Positions 44,927 through 53,510 of a stretch of 64,000 bases of DNA are shown here, one piece after another. The translations under genes were made by a program, and so were the position numbers. The stretch's first letter is position 1. Every line of letters begins with the position of its first letter. The notes below the pieces were generated by a model. That model made no database searches. It saw nothing but the letters and a program-made list of their open reading frames with translations, and was not told the DNA's origin. Source of the DNA: Natrarchaeobius chitinivorans. Lineage in GTDB: Archaea > Halobacteriota > Halobacteria > Halobacteriales > Natrialbaceae. The stretch is from NCBI RefSeq assembly GCF_003841505.1, contig NZ_REGA01000009.1, positions 1 through 64,000 on the forward strand, written 5' to 3'.

Positions 44927-46003
44927 ATGAGTTCGTCCGACGCCGAAGAGGCGTACGAGTCGTACGGCGCTGACATCGGTGAACGGATGACCTCGTGGGC
45001 GCGGCTTCGTGACTGGGTTCTCGTGGAGGCCGACCGTCTGTTCGTCGCGGCGCTCGTCTCGGTCGTGACGTTTCTCCTCTTTCTCGTCCTGAACGCACTC
45101 GGCGTCGTCTCGTTCGTCAACGACGACTCGATTACCCGCCTGGCCGGCGGGATGATCGCCGGCACCTTCTCGCTCGTGACGCTCGTCGTCTCGATCAACC
45201 AGCTCATCCTCTCTCGTGAGTTCGCCGCGGCCGGCGAGTCCGAGAAACAGCTCGAGGGCGTGCTCTCCTTTCGCGAGGACGTGACCGAGACGACGGGCGT
45301 GGCGGCGATTCCAGCCTCGCCAACGCGGTTACTCGAGTTGCTCGTCGAAGCGATCGACGACCGCGCCAGAACGCTTGCCGACGCGACGAGCGATCACGAC
45401 GACGAACTCGCGGCGCAGGTGAGGCGGTACACGAACGGCGTCACGGAGAGCACCGAACGCATCGACGAAACGCTCGAGCACACGAAGTTCGGCACGTTCC
45501 AGACCGTCTCTGCGGCGATCGGCTACGACGACGCCTGGCAGCTGTACGCCGCCAGACACCTCCGTGGGCGGTACGGCGACCAGCTGTCCGACGAGGCTCG
45601 CGAGGCCCTCGATGGATTGATCGACGCGCTCGAGTCGTTCAGCGTCGCCCGCGAGCACTTCAAGACGACGTACCTCCAGCGCGAGCTCACCCGCTTCTCG
45701 CAGTTGACGATCTACTGCGGCGTGCCGGCGATCCTCTCGGCGATGCTCATCGGCTTCCTGTACGCCGATCTGGGCGGACCGGCGATCAGCGCCGACTACC
45801 TGCCGGTCGTGGTCAGCGCGCTCATCGCCGTCGTCGTCTCGCCGCTCGCGTTGCTCACGTCGTACATCCTCCGGACCGCGACCGTGACGCGTCGAACGGC
45901 CTCAGTCGGGCCCATGCTTCCCCAGAAGGACCCCGACGAGGGGCCGTTCGACGTCACCTACGGCGAGGACTCGGAGTCGCGGACGCCGGCCGGATCGGAC
46001 TGA
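44927..46003 (+). CDS. Haloarchaeal membrane protein, paralogue 1 of 3
   Basis: 358 residues with two N-terminal helices (VVTFLLFLVLNALGVVSF, LAGGMIAGTFSLVTLVVSIN), a soluble helical region of about 190 residues and two C-terminal helices (IYCGVPAILSAMLIGFLYAD, SALIAVVVSPLALLTSYILR). The motif AREHFKTTYLQRELTRFSQL is shared with the two genes that follow. I know no assigned function; the shape suggests a homo- or hetero-oligomeric membrane complex. ATG 44927 is chosen; the open frame back to 44411 runs over the lipoprotein gene. Confidence 0.75.
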   Translation: MSSSDAEEAYESYGADIGERMTSWARLRDWVLVEADRLFVAALVSVVTFLLFLVLNALGVVSFVNDDSITRLAGGMIAGTFSLVTLVVSINQLILSREFAAAGESEKQLEGVLSFREDVTETTGVAAIPASPTRLLELLVEAIDDRARTLADATSDHDDELAAQVRRYTNGVTESTERIDETLEHTKFGTFQTVSAAIGYDDAWQLYAARHLRGRYGDQLSDEAREALDGLIDALESFSVAREHFKTTYLQRELTRFSQLTIYCGVPAILSAMLIGFLYADLGGPAISADYLPVVVSALIAVVVSPLALLTSYILRTATVTRRTASVGPMLPQKDPDEGPFDVTYGEDSESRTPAGSD

Positions 46004-46137
46004 CCGGCCGCCGAATTCGGATCGCCCCCCGATCCTGCGTCGCTTTTGGCTCTCCCGTGTCGTGACCGTCGAACGTCGTCACCCGTCGATCACCGGCTCA
46101 GGTATTTTACGCGCGAGCGTCGTCGATTCTCCCGTCG

Positions 46138-47163
46138 ATGAGCGACTCGGACTCGAGCGACGGATCGGACGATCAGGGACGACTCGAGGGACCTCGGCTG
46201 TGGCTGTTACTCCAGGTAAATCGCTGGTTGTTCACGGCTGCCATCCTGTTTGCCGTCTTCGCGATCCTGGTGGCCGCGAGTTTTCTCGAACTGACGCCGC
46301 TCCGGGAGATCGTCGAGAACCAGGACGGCATCGAGTTCCTCTTTTCGGCGTTCATCGGGGCGATCATCACCGGCACCTCGATCGTCGTCACGATCAACCA
46401 GCTCGTGTTGTCCCAGGAACTCGGCGCGGTCGGTCAGCAACGAGACCGGATGCAGGACGCGATGGAGTTTCGCCGGGACGTCGAAAGCACGATCGACGAG
46501 GACGCGAGTCCGCCCGAACCCGCCGCGTTCCTCTTCGAACTCGTCGACGGCGTCCAGGAGCGAGCGAGCGAACTCGAGGCGGAGATGGAGGGCGGGCGAG
46601 ACGAGGAGTTACGGGAGAAGATCGCCGACTACGTCGACGATGCGACCGAAAACGCACAGACCGTCAAGGACGACCTTCAGGACGCCCAGTTCGGGACGTT
46701 TGACGTGATCTGGAACGCGCTCAACTTCAACTACTCGCGGAAGATCTACGACGCTCGCAAGATTCGGGCGGACCACGGCGACTCCCTCTCTGAGGAAGCA
46801 AGCGAGAAGATCGACCACATGATCGACACGCTGCAACTGTTCGGCCCGGCCCGCGAGCACTTCAAGACGCTTTACTTCCAGTGGGAGCTGATCAACCTCT
46901 CGCGGGCGCTGTTGTACATCTCGGTGCCCGCGCTAACGGTGATGGCGATCATGATTATGTACGTCGACGGGAGCGCGTTGCCGGGATCGACCCTCGGCGT
47001 CGACAACCTCGTCTGGCTGACCAGCGCGGGATTCGTCGTCGGCATCTCGCCGTTCGTCGTCTTCATCACCTACATTCTGCGAATCGCGACGGTCGCAAAG
47101 CGAACGTTGGCGATGGGTCCGTTCATCCTCCGGGAGTCCGAACGCGACGAAGATCTCGGCTGA
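46138..47163 (+). CDS. Haloarchaeal membrane protein, paralogue 2 of 3
   Basis: 341 residues, same four-helix plan: WLFTAAILFAVFAILVAASF and AFIGAIITGTSIVVTINQLV at the front, a region with SPPEPAAFLFELVDGVQER, then AREHFKTLYFQWELINLSRA followed by LLYISVPALTVMAIMIMYVD and PFVVFITYILRIATVAKRTL. It is closer to paralogue 3 than to paralogue 1. Separate promoter possible in the 135-bp gap. Confidence 0.75.
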   Translation: MSDSDSSDGSDDQGRLEGPRLWLLLQVNRWLFTAAILFAVFAILVAASFLELTPLREIVENQDGIEFLFSAFIGAIITGTSIVVTINQLVLSQELGAVGQQRDRMQDAMEFRRDVESTIDEDASPPEPAAFLFELVDGVQERASELEAEMEGGRDEELREKIADYVDDATENAQTVKDDLQDAQFGTFDVIWNALNFNYSRKIYDARKIRADHGDSLSEEASEKIDHMIDTLQLFGPAREHFKTLYFQWELINLSRALLYISVPALTVMAIMIMYVDGSALPGSTLGVDNLVWLTSAGFVVGISPFVVFITYILRIATVAKRTLAMGPFILRESERDEDLG

Positions 47164-47231
47164 GTCGGTTCTCCGATTGCATTCCTGCCATACCTATTTC
47201 CGCCCCATCGTGGTAGCACCAGCCTCGAGCG

Positions 47232-48269
47232 ATGAGCGGCGACGGCTCCCAGCCAAGCGATACGATGGCCGAGCGCAGCGACGACCCGACCTGGAAGCAC
47301 GAGCTCCTGTTGAACGCGAACCGCTGGCTCGTCACCGCCGGGCTGATGGTGTTCGTCGCCGTCGGCCTCCTGTTCGTGAGCGAGTTTAGCCCCGTCTCGT
47401 TACGGGCGTTGATGGGCGAGAAAGAGCCGGTCCACACCCTCTTTCAGGCGCTCGTGACCGCGTTGATCACCGGCGTCACGCTCGTCGTGACGATCAACTC
47501 GCTGGTGCTCTCGCAGGAACTTGGTGCCGTCGAGGACCAGCGCGAGCGCCTCGAGGGCGCACTCGATTTTCGCGAGCGCGTCGAGGCGTCGATCGACGCG
47601 CCGATCAGTCCGCCGGAGCCCGCGTCGTTCGTCCAGGCGATCATCGCCGCCTCGGAGGAGCGAGCCAACGACTTTCGAGAGGCCGTTGCCGACAGTCACG
47701 ACGAGGAGTTCGAAGAGCGCGTCGACGACTTCGTCGACAACCTCACGACCCACGCCGACTCGATCCGCGACGATCTCGGAGACGCCCAGTTCGGCACCTA
47801 CGACGTCGTCAAGGCCGCGCTGGACTACAACTACTCCTGGAAGATCTTCCGCGCCCGCCGCATCCAGAACGCGCACGCGGACTCGTTCACCGACGAGACC
47901 CGCGAGGCGTACGACGAACTGCTCGAGTCGCTGAAGCTGTTCGGACTCGCCCGCGAGCACTTCAAGACGCTGTACTTCCAGTGGGAACTCATCAATCTCT
48001 CGCGGGCGATGATGTACGTCGCCGTGCCCGCGCTGGTGGTCACGATCTCGATGCTGCTGTTTTTCGATGCAGACGCCGTCTCGGGGACGATCCTCGGCAT
48101 CGATTCGGTCGTCTGGGTCGTCGTGCTGACGTCGACGGTCGCCGTCACCCCGTTTCTCCTGTTGATCGCCTTCGTCCTGCGGATCGCGACGATGGCCAAG
48201 CGGACGCTCGCGATCGGCCCGTTCATCCTCCGCGACTCGAGTCGCGGCGAGGAGATCGACTGGGAGTGA
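47232..48269 (+). CDS. Haloarchaeal membrane protein, paralogue 3 of 3
   Basis: 345 residues. It shares with paralogue 2 the stretches SPPEPASFVQAIIAASEER, DAQFGTYDVVKAALDYNYSW, AREHFKTLYFQWELINLSRA and ILRIATMAKRTLAIGPFILR. Tandem duplication and divergence are evident. An NQL or NSLVLSQELGAV motif after helix 2 is conserved in all three copies. Function unknown. Confidence 0.75.
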   Translation: MSGDGSQPSDTMAERSDDPTWKHELLLNANRWLVTAGLMVFVAVGLLFVSEFSPVSLRALMGEKEPVHTLFQALVTALITGVTLVVTINSLVLSQELGAVEDQRERLEGALDFRERVEASIDAPISPPEPASFVQAIIAASEERANDFREAVADSHDEEFEERVDDFVDNLTTHADSIRDDLGDAQFGTYDVVKAALDYNYSWKIFRARRIQNAHADSFTDETREAYDELLESLKLFGLAREHFKTLYFQWELINLSRAMMYVAVPALVVTISMLLFFDADAVSGTILGIDSVVWVVVLTSTVAVTPFLLLIAFVLRIATMAKRTLAIGPFILRDSSRGEEIDWE

Positions 48270-48296
48270 GCCGGCCAGTATATACACCAGTCCGGA

Positions 48297-49034
48297 TCAC
48301 TCCAGCAGCGTTTCCGCCCGCGTGAACAGCACGTTGTTCTCCCGGTGGACGTGCAGGTGCGTGTTGTGCTCGAGTCGCTCGAGGCGCTCGAGCATGCTGC
48401 GGTAGCTTCCGCAGGCTTCCTCGGGAACTGCGTAGCCGTCGGTCAGGTCCACGATGCGCTCGAGCGCGGCCGCCGTCTCGTCGTGGTCGTCCTCGAGGGC
48501 GTCGATCTCCTCGCGAAGGCGGGACTCCTCGGCGTCGGTCAGCGGGCGGTCGTCGTCTACCTTCTTTATCAGCGGGAACGCACCCACCTCCTCGTCGACG
48601 ATGTGTTCTGCCATCTCCGCAGCGAGGTCGTCGACCGTCGCTTCGAGATCCCGAAGCTCGGGATGGCCCTCGCCGTGGACGCGGGCGACTTTCTCGACGA
48701 GCGCCCGAAGCTCCGGTAACTCGTCGCGGAGGTATTCGTGGTGGTCCCGGACGATCAGGTTCGCGAGCTGGGTGAGCGAGTCCCAGTCCGTATCGCGGTT
48801 CGCCGCGCCTTCTGTCGAGCGAGCGTCAGGGGCTCCGTCGTTCGTCCTCGCGCGCTCGAGTCGCTCGAGGACGGACTCGAGTTCGAGGTCCGCCTCGTCG
48901 CAGGCAGCGGCGAGCGAGCGATCGCCGCCACAACAGTAATCGAGCCCGAGAGACTCGAACGCACGAGCGTACGCGAGATTCGTTTCGACGAGTACTGCGA
49001 GTTCGGCGTCCGGATCGACTGCGGTCGTTTGCAT
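48297..49034 (-). CDS. ric: Iron-sulfur cluster repair di-iron protein (RIC/YtfE/ScdA)
   Basis: 245 residues from ATG 49034. The N-terminal ScdA_N domain has LGLDYCCGGDRSLAAAC, and the hemerythrin-like part carries iron-binding His/Glu in VRDHHEYLRDELPELR, AEHIVDEEVGAFPLI, LEDDHDETAAALE and NTHLHVHRENNVLF. Such proteins repair Fe-S clusters damaged by NO or oxidants. The open frame to 49163 is not coding: it crosses family-B repeat copy 4. No nitrite/NO reductase gene is nearby. Confidence 0.92.
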   Translation of the reverse strand: MQTTAVDPDAELAVLVETNLAYARAFESLGLDYCCGGDRSLAAACDEADLELESVLERLERARTNDGAPDARSTEGAANRDTDWDSLTQLANLIVRDHHEYLRDELPELRALVEKVARVHGEGHPELRDLEATVDDLAAEMAEHIVDEEVGAFPLIKKVDDDRPLTDAEESRLREEIDALEDDHDETAAALERIVDLTDGYAVPEEACGSYRSMLERLERLEHNTHLHVHRENNVLFTRAETLLE

Positions 49035-49129
49035 ACTCGAACGGTGTGCCCCCGAACGGATGGGAATCTCCCCGAACATATTCTCCCAATGCCAGGGGGA
49101 AGCGATCTCGTACTGTCGGCCAAAACGGT

Positions 49130-49211
49130 TCATACGGATTGCTGTACCGATGTCCTGGCGCACCCGCTTCCGGGTCGCGGATGCGCCGGAAAGACGGACA
49201 GTAAACCGTCA
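49130..49211. repeat. Palindromic repeat family B, copy 4
   Basis: From TCATACGGATTGCTGTACCG to CAGTAAACCGTCAA, inner stem GGCGCACCCGCTTCC...GCGGATGCGCC. It is the most diverged copy and the only one not ending at a stop codon; it lies between the ric start and the cupin pseudogene. Confidence 0.75.
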
Positions 49212-49526
49212 ACCACGTCGCTCGCGCGCGAACGGCCGTCGACGATTACGCGACTACAGTGGCGCGCCGACGAGGACGACCTTCGCGCGTTCCTCGCCCC
49301 GGTTTACGATCTTCCGGGTTACTTCCGGGTCCAGCCTGAGGAGTTGGTCTTCCGCGAGCGCGACGGTCTCGGCTGCGTCGGTCAGTTCGACCTCGATCTC
49401 CCCGGCGACGACGTAGTAGATCTCCTCCTGACCGGTTTCGGTCTCGTCGTGTTCTTTTCCCTCGCCATCGGGCTCGAGTTCGAGGATCGTGAACCCGACG
49501 TGGTCCGCCTCGAGTTCGTCTTTCAA

Positions 49527-49832
49527 ATAGGTATCAAGGCGGATTCCCCGCCCTTCCGAAAACCTGCGGTTTTCGGCTTTCGCAAATCGAAGATTTGCGT
49601 CAACACCGTGGGCGGGGAGGAAGCCGACACTCGCTGTCCCATACCAGTCTTTTAGTCGATGGCATCCCAACAATCTGGTAGTGGTCGGCGGCCCACAGTT
49701 GTCGTCGGCTACGGGCCGCAGTCAACCGGCCCCGAAGTCAGGGATGCCGACCTGTGAACGCCCGAAACCCTTCGGGTACGACGCGGCGAGTCCACTGACA
49801 AGCCACGGGCCACCGCGCCCGTGGCAGTTGAC
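49527..49832 (-). mobile_element. Nonautonomous IS200/IS605-like element inserted in the cupin gene
   Basis: A 306-bp insertion exactly between codons 24 and 25 of the cupin gene, without target duplication. One end has a 9-bp hairpin GCCACGGGC-N6-GCCCGTGGC (49802-49825); the other has a three-stem structure (49546-49617). Subterminal hairpins without terminal inverted repeats and without target duplication fit the IS200/IS605 group, and the complex end resembles the right end that overlaps tnpB and its guide RNA in IS1341-type elements. No tnpA or tnpB frame remains, so it would move only in trans. Family assignment is inference. Confidence 0.6.
49546..49617 (-). ncRNA. Cloverleaf-like structured end of the element (omega-RNA-like candidate)
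   Basis: Outer stem CCCCGCCC (49546-49553) with GGGCGGGG (49610-49617). Arm 1: CCGAAAACC-TGC-GGTTTTCGG (49556-49576). Arm 2: CGCAAATC-GAA-GATTTGCG (49581-49599). All three stems are perfect. On the minus strand it would be the 3' part of an element transcript running into the cupin sequence. Related TnpB right-end RNAs serve as guides; here no nuclease gene is present, so the role is open. Confidence 0.45.
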
Positions 49833-50145
49833 AAACCACATTCCACCGATTTCCTCCGGCACGACCGATTCAGCGTCGGTCTTCGTTGCGGTTTCGTACC
49901 CCATACCGTGTTCCTCGACGACGAGACGGTAAACTGCTGGGGAACCGGACGTCGATACGAACGGAGGGTGAGGGGGTGCGGCCCACACCGGACTATGGAC
50001 TTAGAGATATAATTGATTTATTATATAATAGTTCTCGAACGTACTATTAATGCACAAATTCGCGGGTTAAGACGTAATATAGATATGATTTTTAGATGGT
50101 GTGTTGGGTGAGATTAATGGAGTGACATCTGGTATTCGGTACTAC

Positions 50146-51231
50146 ATGACACAGGTCTCGATGGAGAACGTGAGCAAATACTTCGACGACGGGGAAACCG
50201 TCGCGAACTATCGCCTGAACCTCGAGGTCGAGGAGGGTGAGTTTCTCGTCTTTCTGGGACCGTCGGGCTGTGGCAAGACGACGGCGCTTCGGCTCATCGC
50301 CGGGCTCGAGGAGCCGTCGGAGGGAGCGATCTACTTCGACGGCCAGCGAGTGGACAGGTGGTCGCCTAGCGATCGAAACGTGGCGATGGTGTTCCAGAAC
50401 TACGCGTTGTACCCACACATGTCCGTCGCGGAGAACGTGGCCTACCCGCTCAAGATACAGGGCGTTCCGCCCGACGACCGCGACCAACGGATCGAGGAGG
50501 TGCTGCGCTTTCTGCACATCGAAGCACAGGCCTCGAAGTCGCCCGCCGAGTTGAGCGGCGGGCAACGTCAGCGCGTGGCGCTGGCCCGCGCGATCGTTCG
50601 CGAACCGTCGGTGTTCCTTCTGGACGAACCGCTGTCGAATCTCGACGCCAAACTCCGCCAGGAGATGCGAAGCGAACTGAAGCGGTTACAGGACGAACTC
50701 GAGATCACGACGATCTACGTGACGCACAACCAGGAAGAGGCCATGAGCATGGCCGACCGGGTCGTGGTCATGAACCGTGGAACGATCCGACAGATCGCAC
50801 CCCCCGAGGAACTGTACTCACGCCCGCGGACGGAGTGGGTCGCTCGCTTCATCGGCTCTCCGCCGATGAACCTGCTGCGCGGAACGCGCCAAAACGGCTC
50901 GATCGCGTTCGGGGAGGCGGGTTCGGTCGATATCGGCGAAACGACGGTCGGCGGACTCGAGACCGTTCCGCGCGGCGACGTCTCCCTCGGCGTCCGTCCG
51001 GAAGATATCTCGATCGCGACCGAACGACCTGCGTCGACGACGGCGATCGCAGGAACGGTCGACACCGTCGAACCGCTCGGCGAGTACACCGTCGTCAACG
51101 TGGCGGTCGGCGATCAGATCGTCAACGCGAAGGTACCGACGACGTCCGTCGAACGGGACGATCCAGTCTACCTGACGTTCGACGACGCCGACGCCTACCT
51201 CTACGACGAGAACGGCGAACTGCTCACCTGA
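50146..51231 (+). CDS. ABC transporter ATPase, UgpC/MsmX type (carbohydrate)
   Basis: 361 residues from ATG 50146. Walker A GPSGCGKTTAL, Q-loop VFQNYALYPHMSV, signature LSGGQRQRVALARAI, Walker B VFLLDEPLSNLD, H-loop VTHNQEEAMS, and a C-terminal TOBE/OB regulatory domain (residues about 240-355; GVRPEDISIA). This is the MalK/UgpC group that energises CUT1 sugar importers. It precedes two permease genes by 7 bp, so it is the first gene of the operon. An AT-rich stretch before 50100 carries the likely promoter. Confidence 0.93.
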   Translation: MTQVSMENVSKYFDDGETVANYRLNLEVEEGEFLVFLGPSGCGKTTALRLIAGLEEPSEGAIYFDGQRVDRWSPSDRNVAMVFQNYALYPHMSVAENVAYPLKIQGVPPDDRDQRIEEVLRFLHIEAQASKSPAELSGGQRQRVALARAIVREPSVFLLDEPLSNLDAKLRQEMRSELKRLQDELEITTIYVTHNQEEAMSMADRVVVMNRGTIRQIAPPEELYSRPRTEWVARFIGSPPMNLLRGTRQNGSIAFGEAGSVDIGETTVGGLETVPRGDVSLGVRPEDISIATERPASTTAIAGTVDTVEPLGEYTVVNVAVGDQIVNAKVPTTSVERDDPVYLTFDDADAYLYDENGELLT

Positions 51232-51238
51232 CGCTCCT

Positions 51239-52192
51239 ATGAGCCTGCGAGATCACATCGATGGCCTCGAGGCGGATCGTGACACCGCTTCCGGAATCGA
51301 CCGGGAGAAAGCAGTTGCGATCGTGATCTTTCTGGTTCCCGGCCTGACCCTGTTCGGGATCTTTTCGGTGGGTCCCATCGTCTACTCGGCCGTCGGCAGT
51401 TTCTTCTCGTGGGACGGGTTCTCGATGGAGAGTTTCGTCGGACTGGACAACTGGATTCGGACGTTCGCCGACCCCCTTATCATCCACTGGGACAACATCG
51501 CCCGCTGGCGGTTCCCGATGGGCGCGCTCACCCAGAATCTCCTCTGGGTGGTCCTTCACGTTCCGATCAGCACCTTGCTGGGACTCGGGATGGCGGTGTT
51601 GTTCGCCGATCTCAAGGGGCGACGCATCCTCCGATCGATGGTCTTTCTCGGCTTTACGACCCCGACGATTATCATCGGGCTGGTCCTCATGTTCATCTAC
51701 GATCCCCAGGCTGGAATCTTCAACGAACTGCTTCGAGTCATCGGCCTCGAGGGGTCCGTCCGGAACTGGACGCAGTCCCCACAGGTGGCGATTTACGCCC
51801 TCATCGCCGGCGGAATCTGGGTCCAGACAGGGTTCAACATGTTACTGTACAGTTCGGCGCTGGCGGCGATCGATCCATCGGTGATCGAGTCGGCCAAAGT
51901 CGACGGGGCCGGACGCTGGCGACGGTTCTGGGACATCGTCTGGCCGCTGGTCAGGCCCGTGACGGCCGTGGTCGTCATCATGGGCATCATCTGGGTGATG
52001 CGGGTGTTCGACATCGTCTACGCGGCCGGCGGCTCCGCCGGCGGACCGAATCACTCCTACTCGGTGCTCGGAATCGAGGTGTACAGGGCCGCGTTCGAAC
52101 CGCCGATCGACTACGGCAAGGCGATGGTCGTTGCGCTGATCCAGCTGGTCATCGTCGCTCCGCTCGCGCTGTACATCGCCCGAATGGACTGA
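51239..52192 (+). CDS. ABC sugar permease, MalF/UgpA type
   Basis: 317 residues, six helices. The EAA motif lies near the C-terminal third: VIESAKVDGAGRWRRFWDIV (EAA---G pattern) coupling to the ATPase. LVPGLTLFGIFSVGPIVYSA is the first helix region. It starts 7 bp after the ATPase stop and ends 6 bp before the second permease. Inner-membrane subunit of the importer. Confidence 0.92.
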   Translation: MSLRDHIDGLEADRDTASGIDREKAVAIVIFLVPGLTLFGIFSVGPIVYSAVGSFFSWDGFSMESFVGLDNWIRTFADPLIIHWDNIARWRFPMGALTQNLLWVVLHVPISTLLGLGMAVLFADLKGRRILRSMVFLGFTTPTIIIGLVLMFIYDPQAGIFNELLRVIGLEGSVRNWTQSPQVAIYALIAGGIWVQTGFNMLLYSSALAAIDPSVIESAKVDGAGRWRRFWDIVWPLVRPVTAVVVIMGIIWVMRVFDIVYAAGGSAGGPNHSYSVLGIEVYRAAFEPPIDYGKAMVVALIQLVIVAPLALYIARMD

Positions 52193-52198
52193 TTCGAT

Positions 52199-53170
52199 AT
52201 GACGAACGACGAACCTCACACGTCGCGCGAACCGACCGCGAAATCGGACGGCGGAGCCACAGAACAGTACATCCCACTGGATGCGGTACCCGAGAGTGCC
52301 CCCCGACCGGACCTCGACTGGGGGACGCGAATCGCTGCCGCTGTCCCGTCGATGCCGCGACTGCTCAAGTACGCGATCGCCATCGCGGTGGCCGTTCTCT
52401 GGATCGTTCCGTTTCTGGGACTGTTCATGGCCTCGTTTCGACCGCTCGGTGAGATTCTCGCCGGCTGGTGGCACGTAGAGGGGATGACGATCACGTTCGA
52501 GAACTACCGCCGGGCGTGGTCCTATCAGACGGCCCCGATGGGTCGGGCGCTTTTCAACACACTCGTCGTGACCGTCCCTGCAGTACTCGTCGTCATGTTG
52601 CTCGGTGCGATGGCCGCGTACCCCTTCGCACGCTTCGAGTTCCCGCTGAAGACGATGCTTTTCTTTTTCATCCTGCTGGTGATGGCGGCACCGCCGGAAC
52701 TGGTCGCGATGGGCAACTACAACACCCTCCGTGAGATCGGTCTCTTCGACAGTTACATGGGGCTGATTCTGGTCCACATCGGCTGGGGGCTGGGCTGGGT
52801 CGTACTGTTCTTGCGCAACTACTTGCTCGGCATCCCCGAAGAACTCGAGGAAGCCGCACGCATCGACGGCGCGTCCCGCTACCAGATCTTCCGAACGATC
52901 ATCCTGCCGCTGTCGACGCCGGCGCTGGTCTCCGTGGCGGTCATCCAGTTCACCTGGGTCTGGAACGCCTTTTTCTTCCCGCTGGTCTTTATGCGGTCAC
53001 CGGAACTCTACCTCGCCCCCCAGGTCCTGCCGCTGATGACCGGTCGCATCCAGGTCGAGTGGGGACTCGTCGCGGCCGGATCCGTGATGACGATGGCCGT
53101 CCCCGTCTTTCTCTTCTTGATGCTCGAGCGCTACTACAAACAGGGGATGGTCGCGGCGGTCACGGACTGA
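52199..53170 (+). CDS. ABC sugar permease, MalG/UgpE type
   Basis: 323 residues with a 50-residue hydrophilic N-terminal extension then six helices. The EAA motif reads LEEAARIDGASRYQIFRTII with LPLSTPALVSVAVIQFTWVW after it. It closes the plus-strand part of the transporter; the substrate-binding protein lies beyond on the other strand. Confidence 0.92.
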   Translation: MTNDEPHTSREPTAKSDGGATEQYIPLDAVPESAPRPDLDWGTRIAAAVPSMPRLLKYAIAIAVAVLWIVPFLGLFMASFRPLGEILAGWWHVEGMTITFENYRRAWSYQTAPMGRALFNTLVVTVPAVLVVMLLGAMAAYPFARFEFPLKTMLFFFILLVMAAPPELVAMGNYNTLREIGLFDSYMGLILVHIGWGLGWVVLFLRNYLLGIPEELEEAARIDGASRYQIFRTIILPLSTPALVSVAVIQFTWVWNAFFFPLVFMRSPELYLAPQVLPLMTGRIQVEWGLVAAGSVMTMAVPVFLFLMLERYYKQGMVAAVTD

Positions 53171-53212
53171 TTCAAAACAGTCCGTCCAAGACGTTTCGAC
53201 GGCAATACGTGC

Positions 53213-53509
53213 TCACAGCGGTGATATCCCGGTCTCGGTCGCGACCACCGCGACGACGATCGCGATCAGGTTCGCGACGAGGAAGGCGGTCGTCGACTTC
53301 CAGGCGAAGTACAGAAAGACCGCGAGCGGGAAGAACGCGACCGCCGCCGGTCGGAGTCCCTGTGCGGCCAGCGTGGCGAGAAACGCCGTGGTGAACAGAT
53401 AGAGGACGTCCATCGCGAGCGCGCTCGAGTTTCGCCGCCGAAGCTCCTGTCCGACGATTACGACGGAATCGACGACCGAACCGGCGGAACCCGTCTCGCG
53501 TTTCGACAC
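53213..53509 (-). CDS. Small membrane protein cotranscribed with the binding protein
   Basis: 98 residues with two to three hydrophobic helices (DVLYLFTTAFLATLAAQGL, AVAFFPLAVFLYFAW, AFLVANLIAIVVAVVATETG). Its ATG is 1 bp after the TAG of the binding-protein gene, so it is translated with it. It may help anchor or assemble the transporter. No family recognised. Confidence 0.65.
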   Translation of the reverse strand: MSKRETGSAGSVVDSVVIVGQELRRRNSSALAMDVLYLFTTAFLATLAAQGLRPAAVAFFPLAVFLYFAWKSTTAFLVANLIAIVVAVVATETGISPL

Positions 53510-53510
53510 G

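Larger units (their letters stand above)
49254..49904 (-). pseudogene. Cupin-domain gene split by a 306-bp insertion
   Basis: The first 24 codons are at 49904-49833 (MGYETATKTDAESVVPEEIG then GMWF). The remainder resumes at 49526 with LKDELEADHVGFTILELEPD, GKEHDETETGQEEIYYVVAG (metal-binding His/Glu pattern of cupins) and ends VLVGAPL at 49254. Joining the two gives one in-frame protein of about 115 residues. The intervening 49527-49832 is a mobile-element-like sequence, not coding. The downstream half could still be translated from a start inside the element (frame open to 49673), but the original gene is interrupted. Confidence 0.8.

Noticed and set aside
49035-49163. N-terminal extension of the RIC protein
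   Set aside because: The stretch crosses a family-B repeat and is not protein-like.
49722-49988. An 88-codon protein as an independent gene
   Set aside because: Its middle is the start of the split cupin gene and its end is element sequence.
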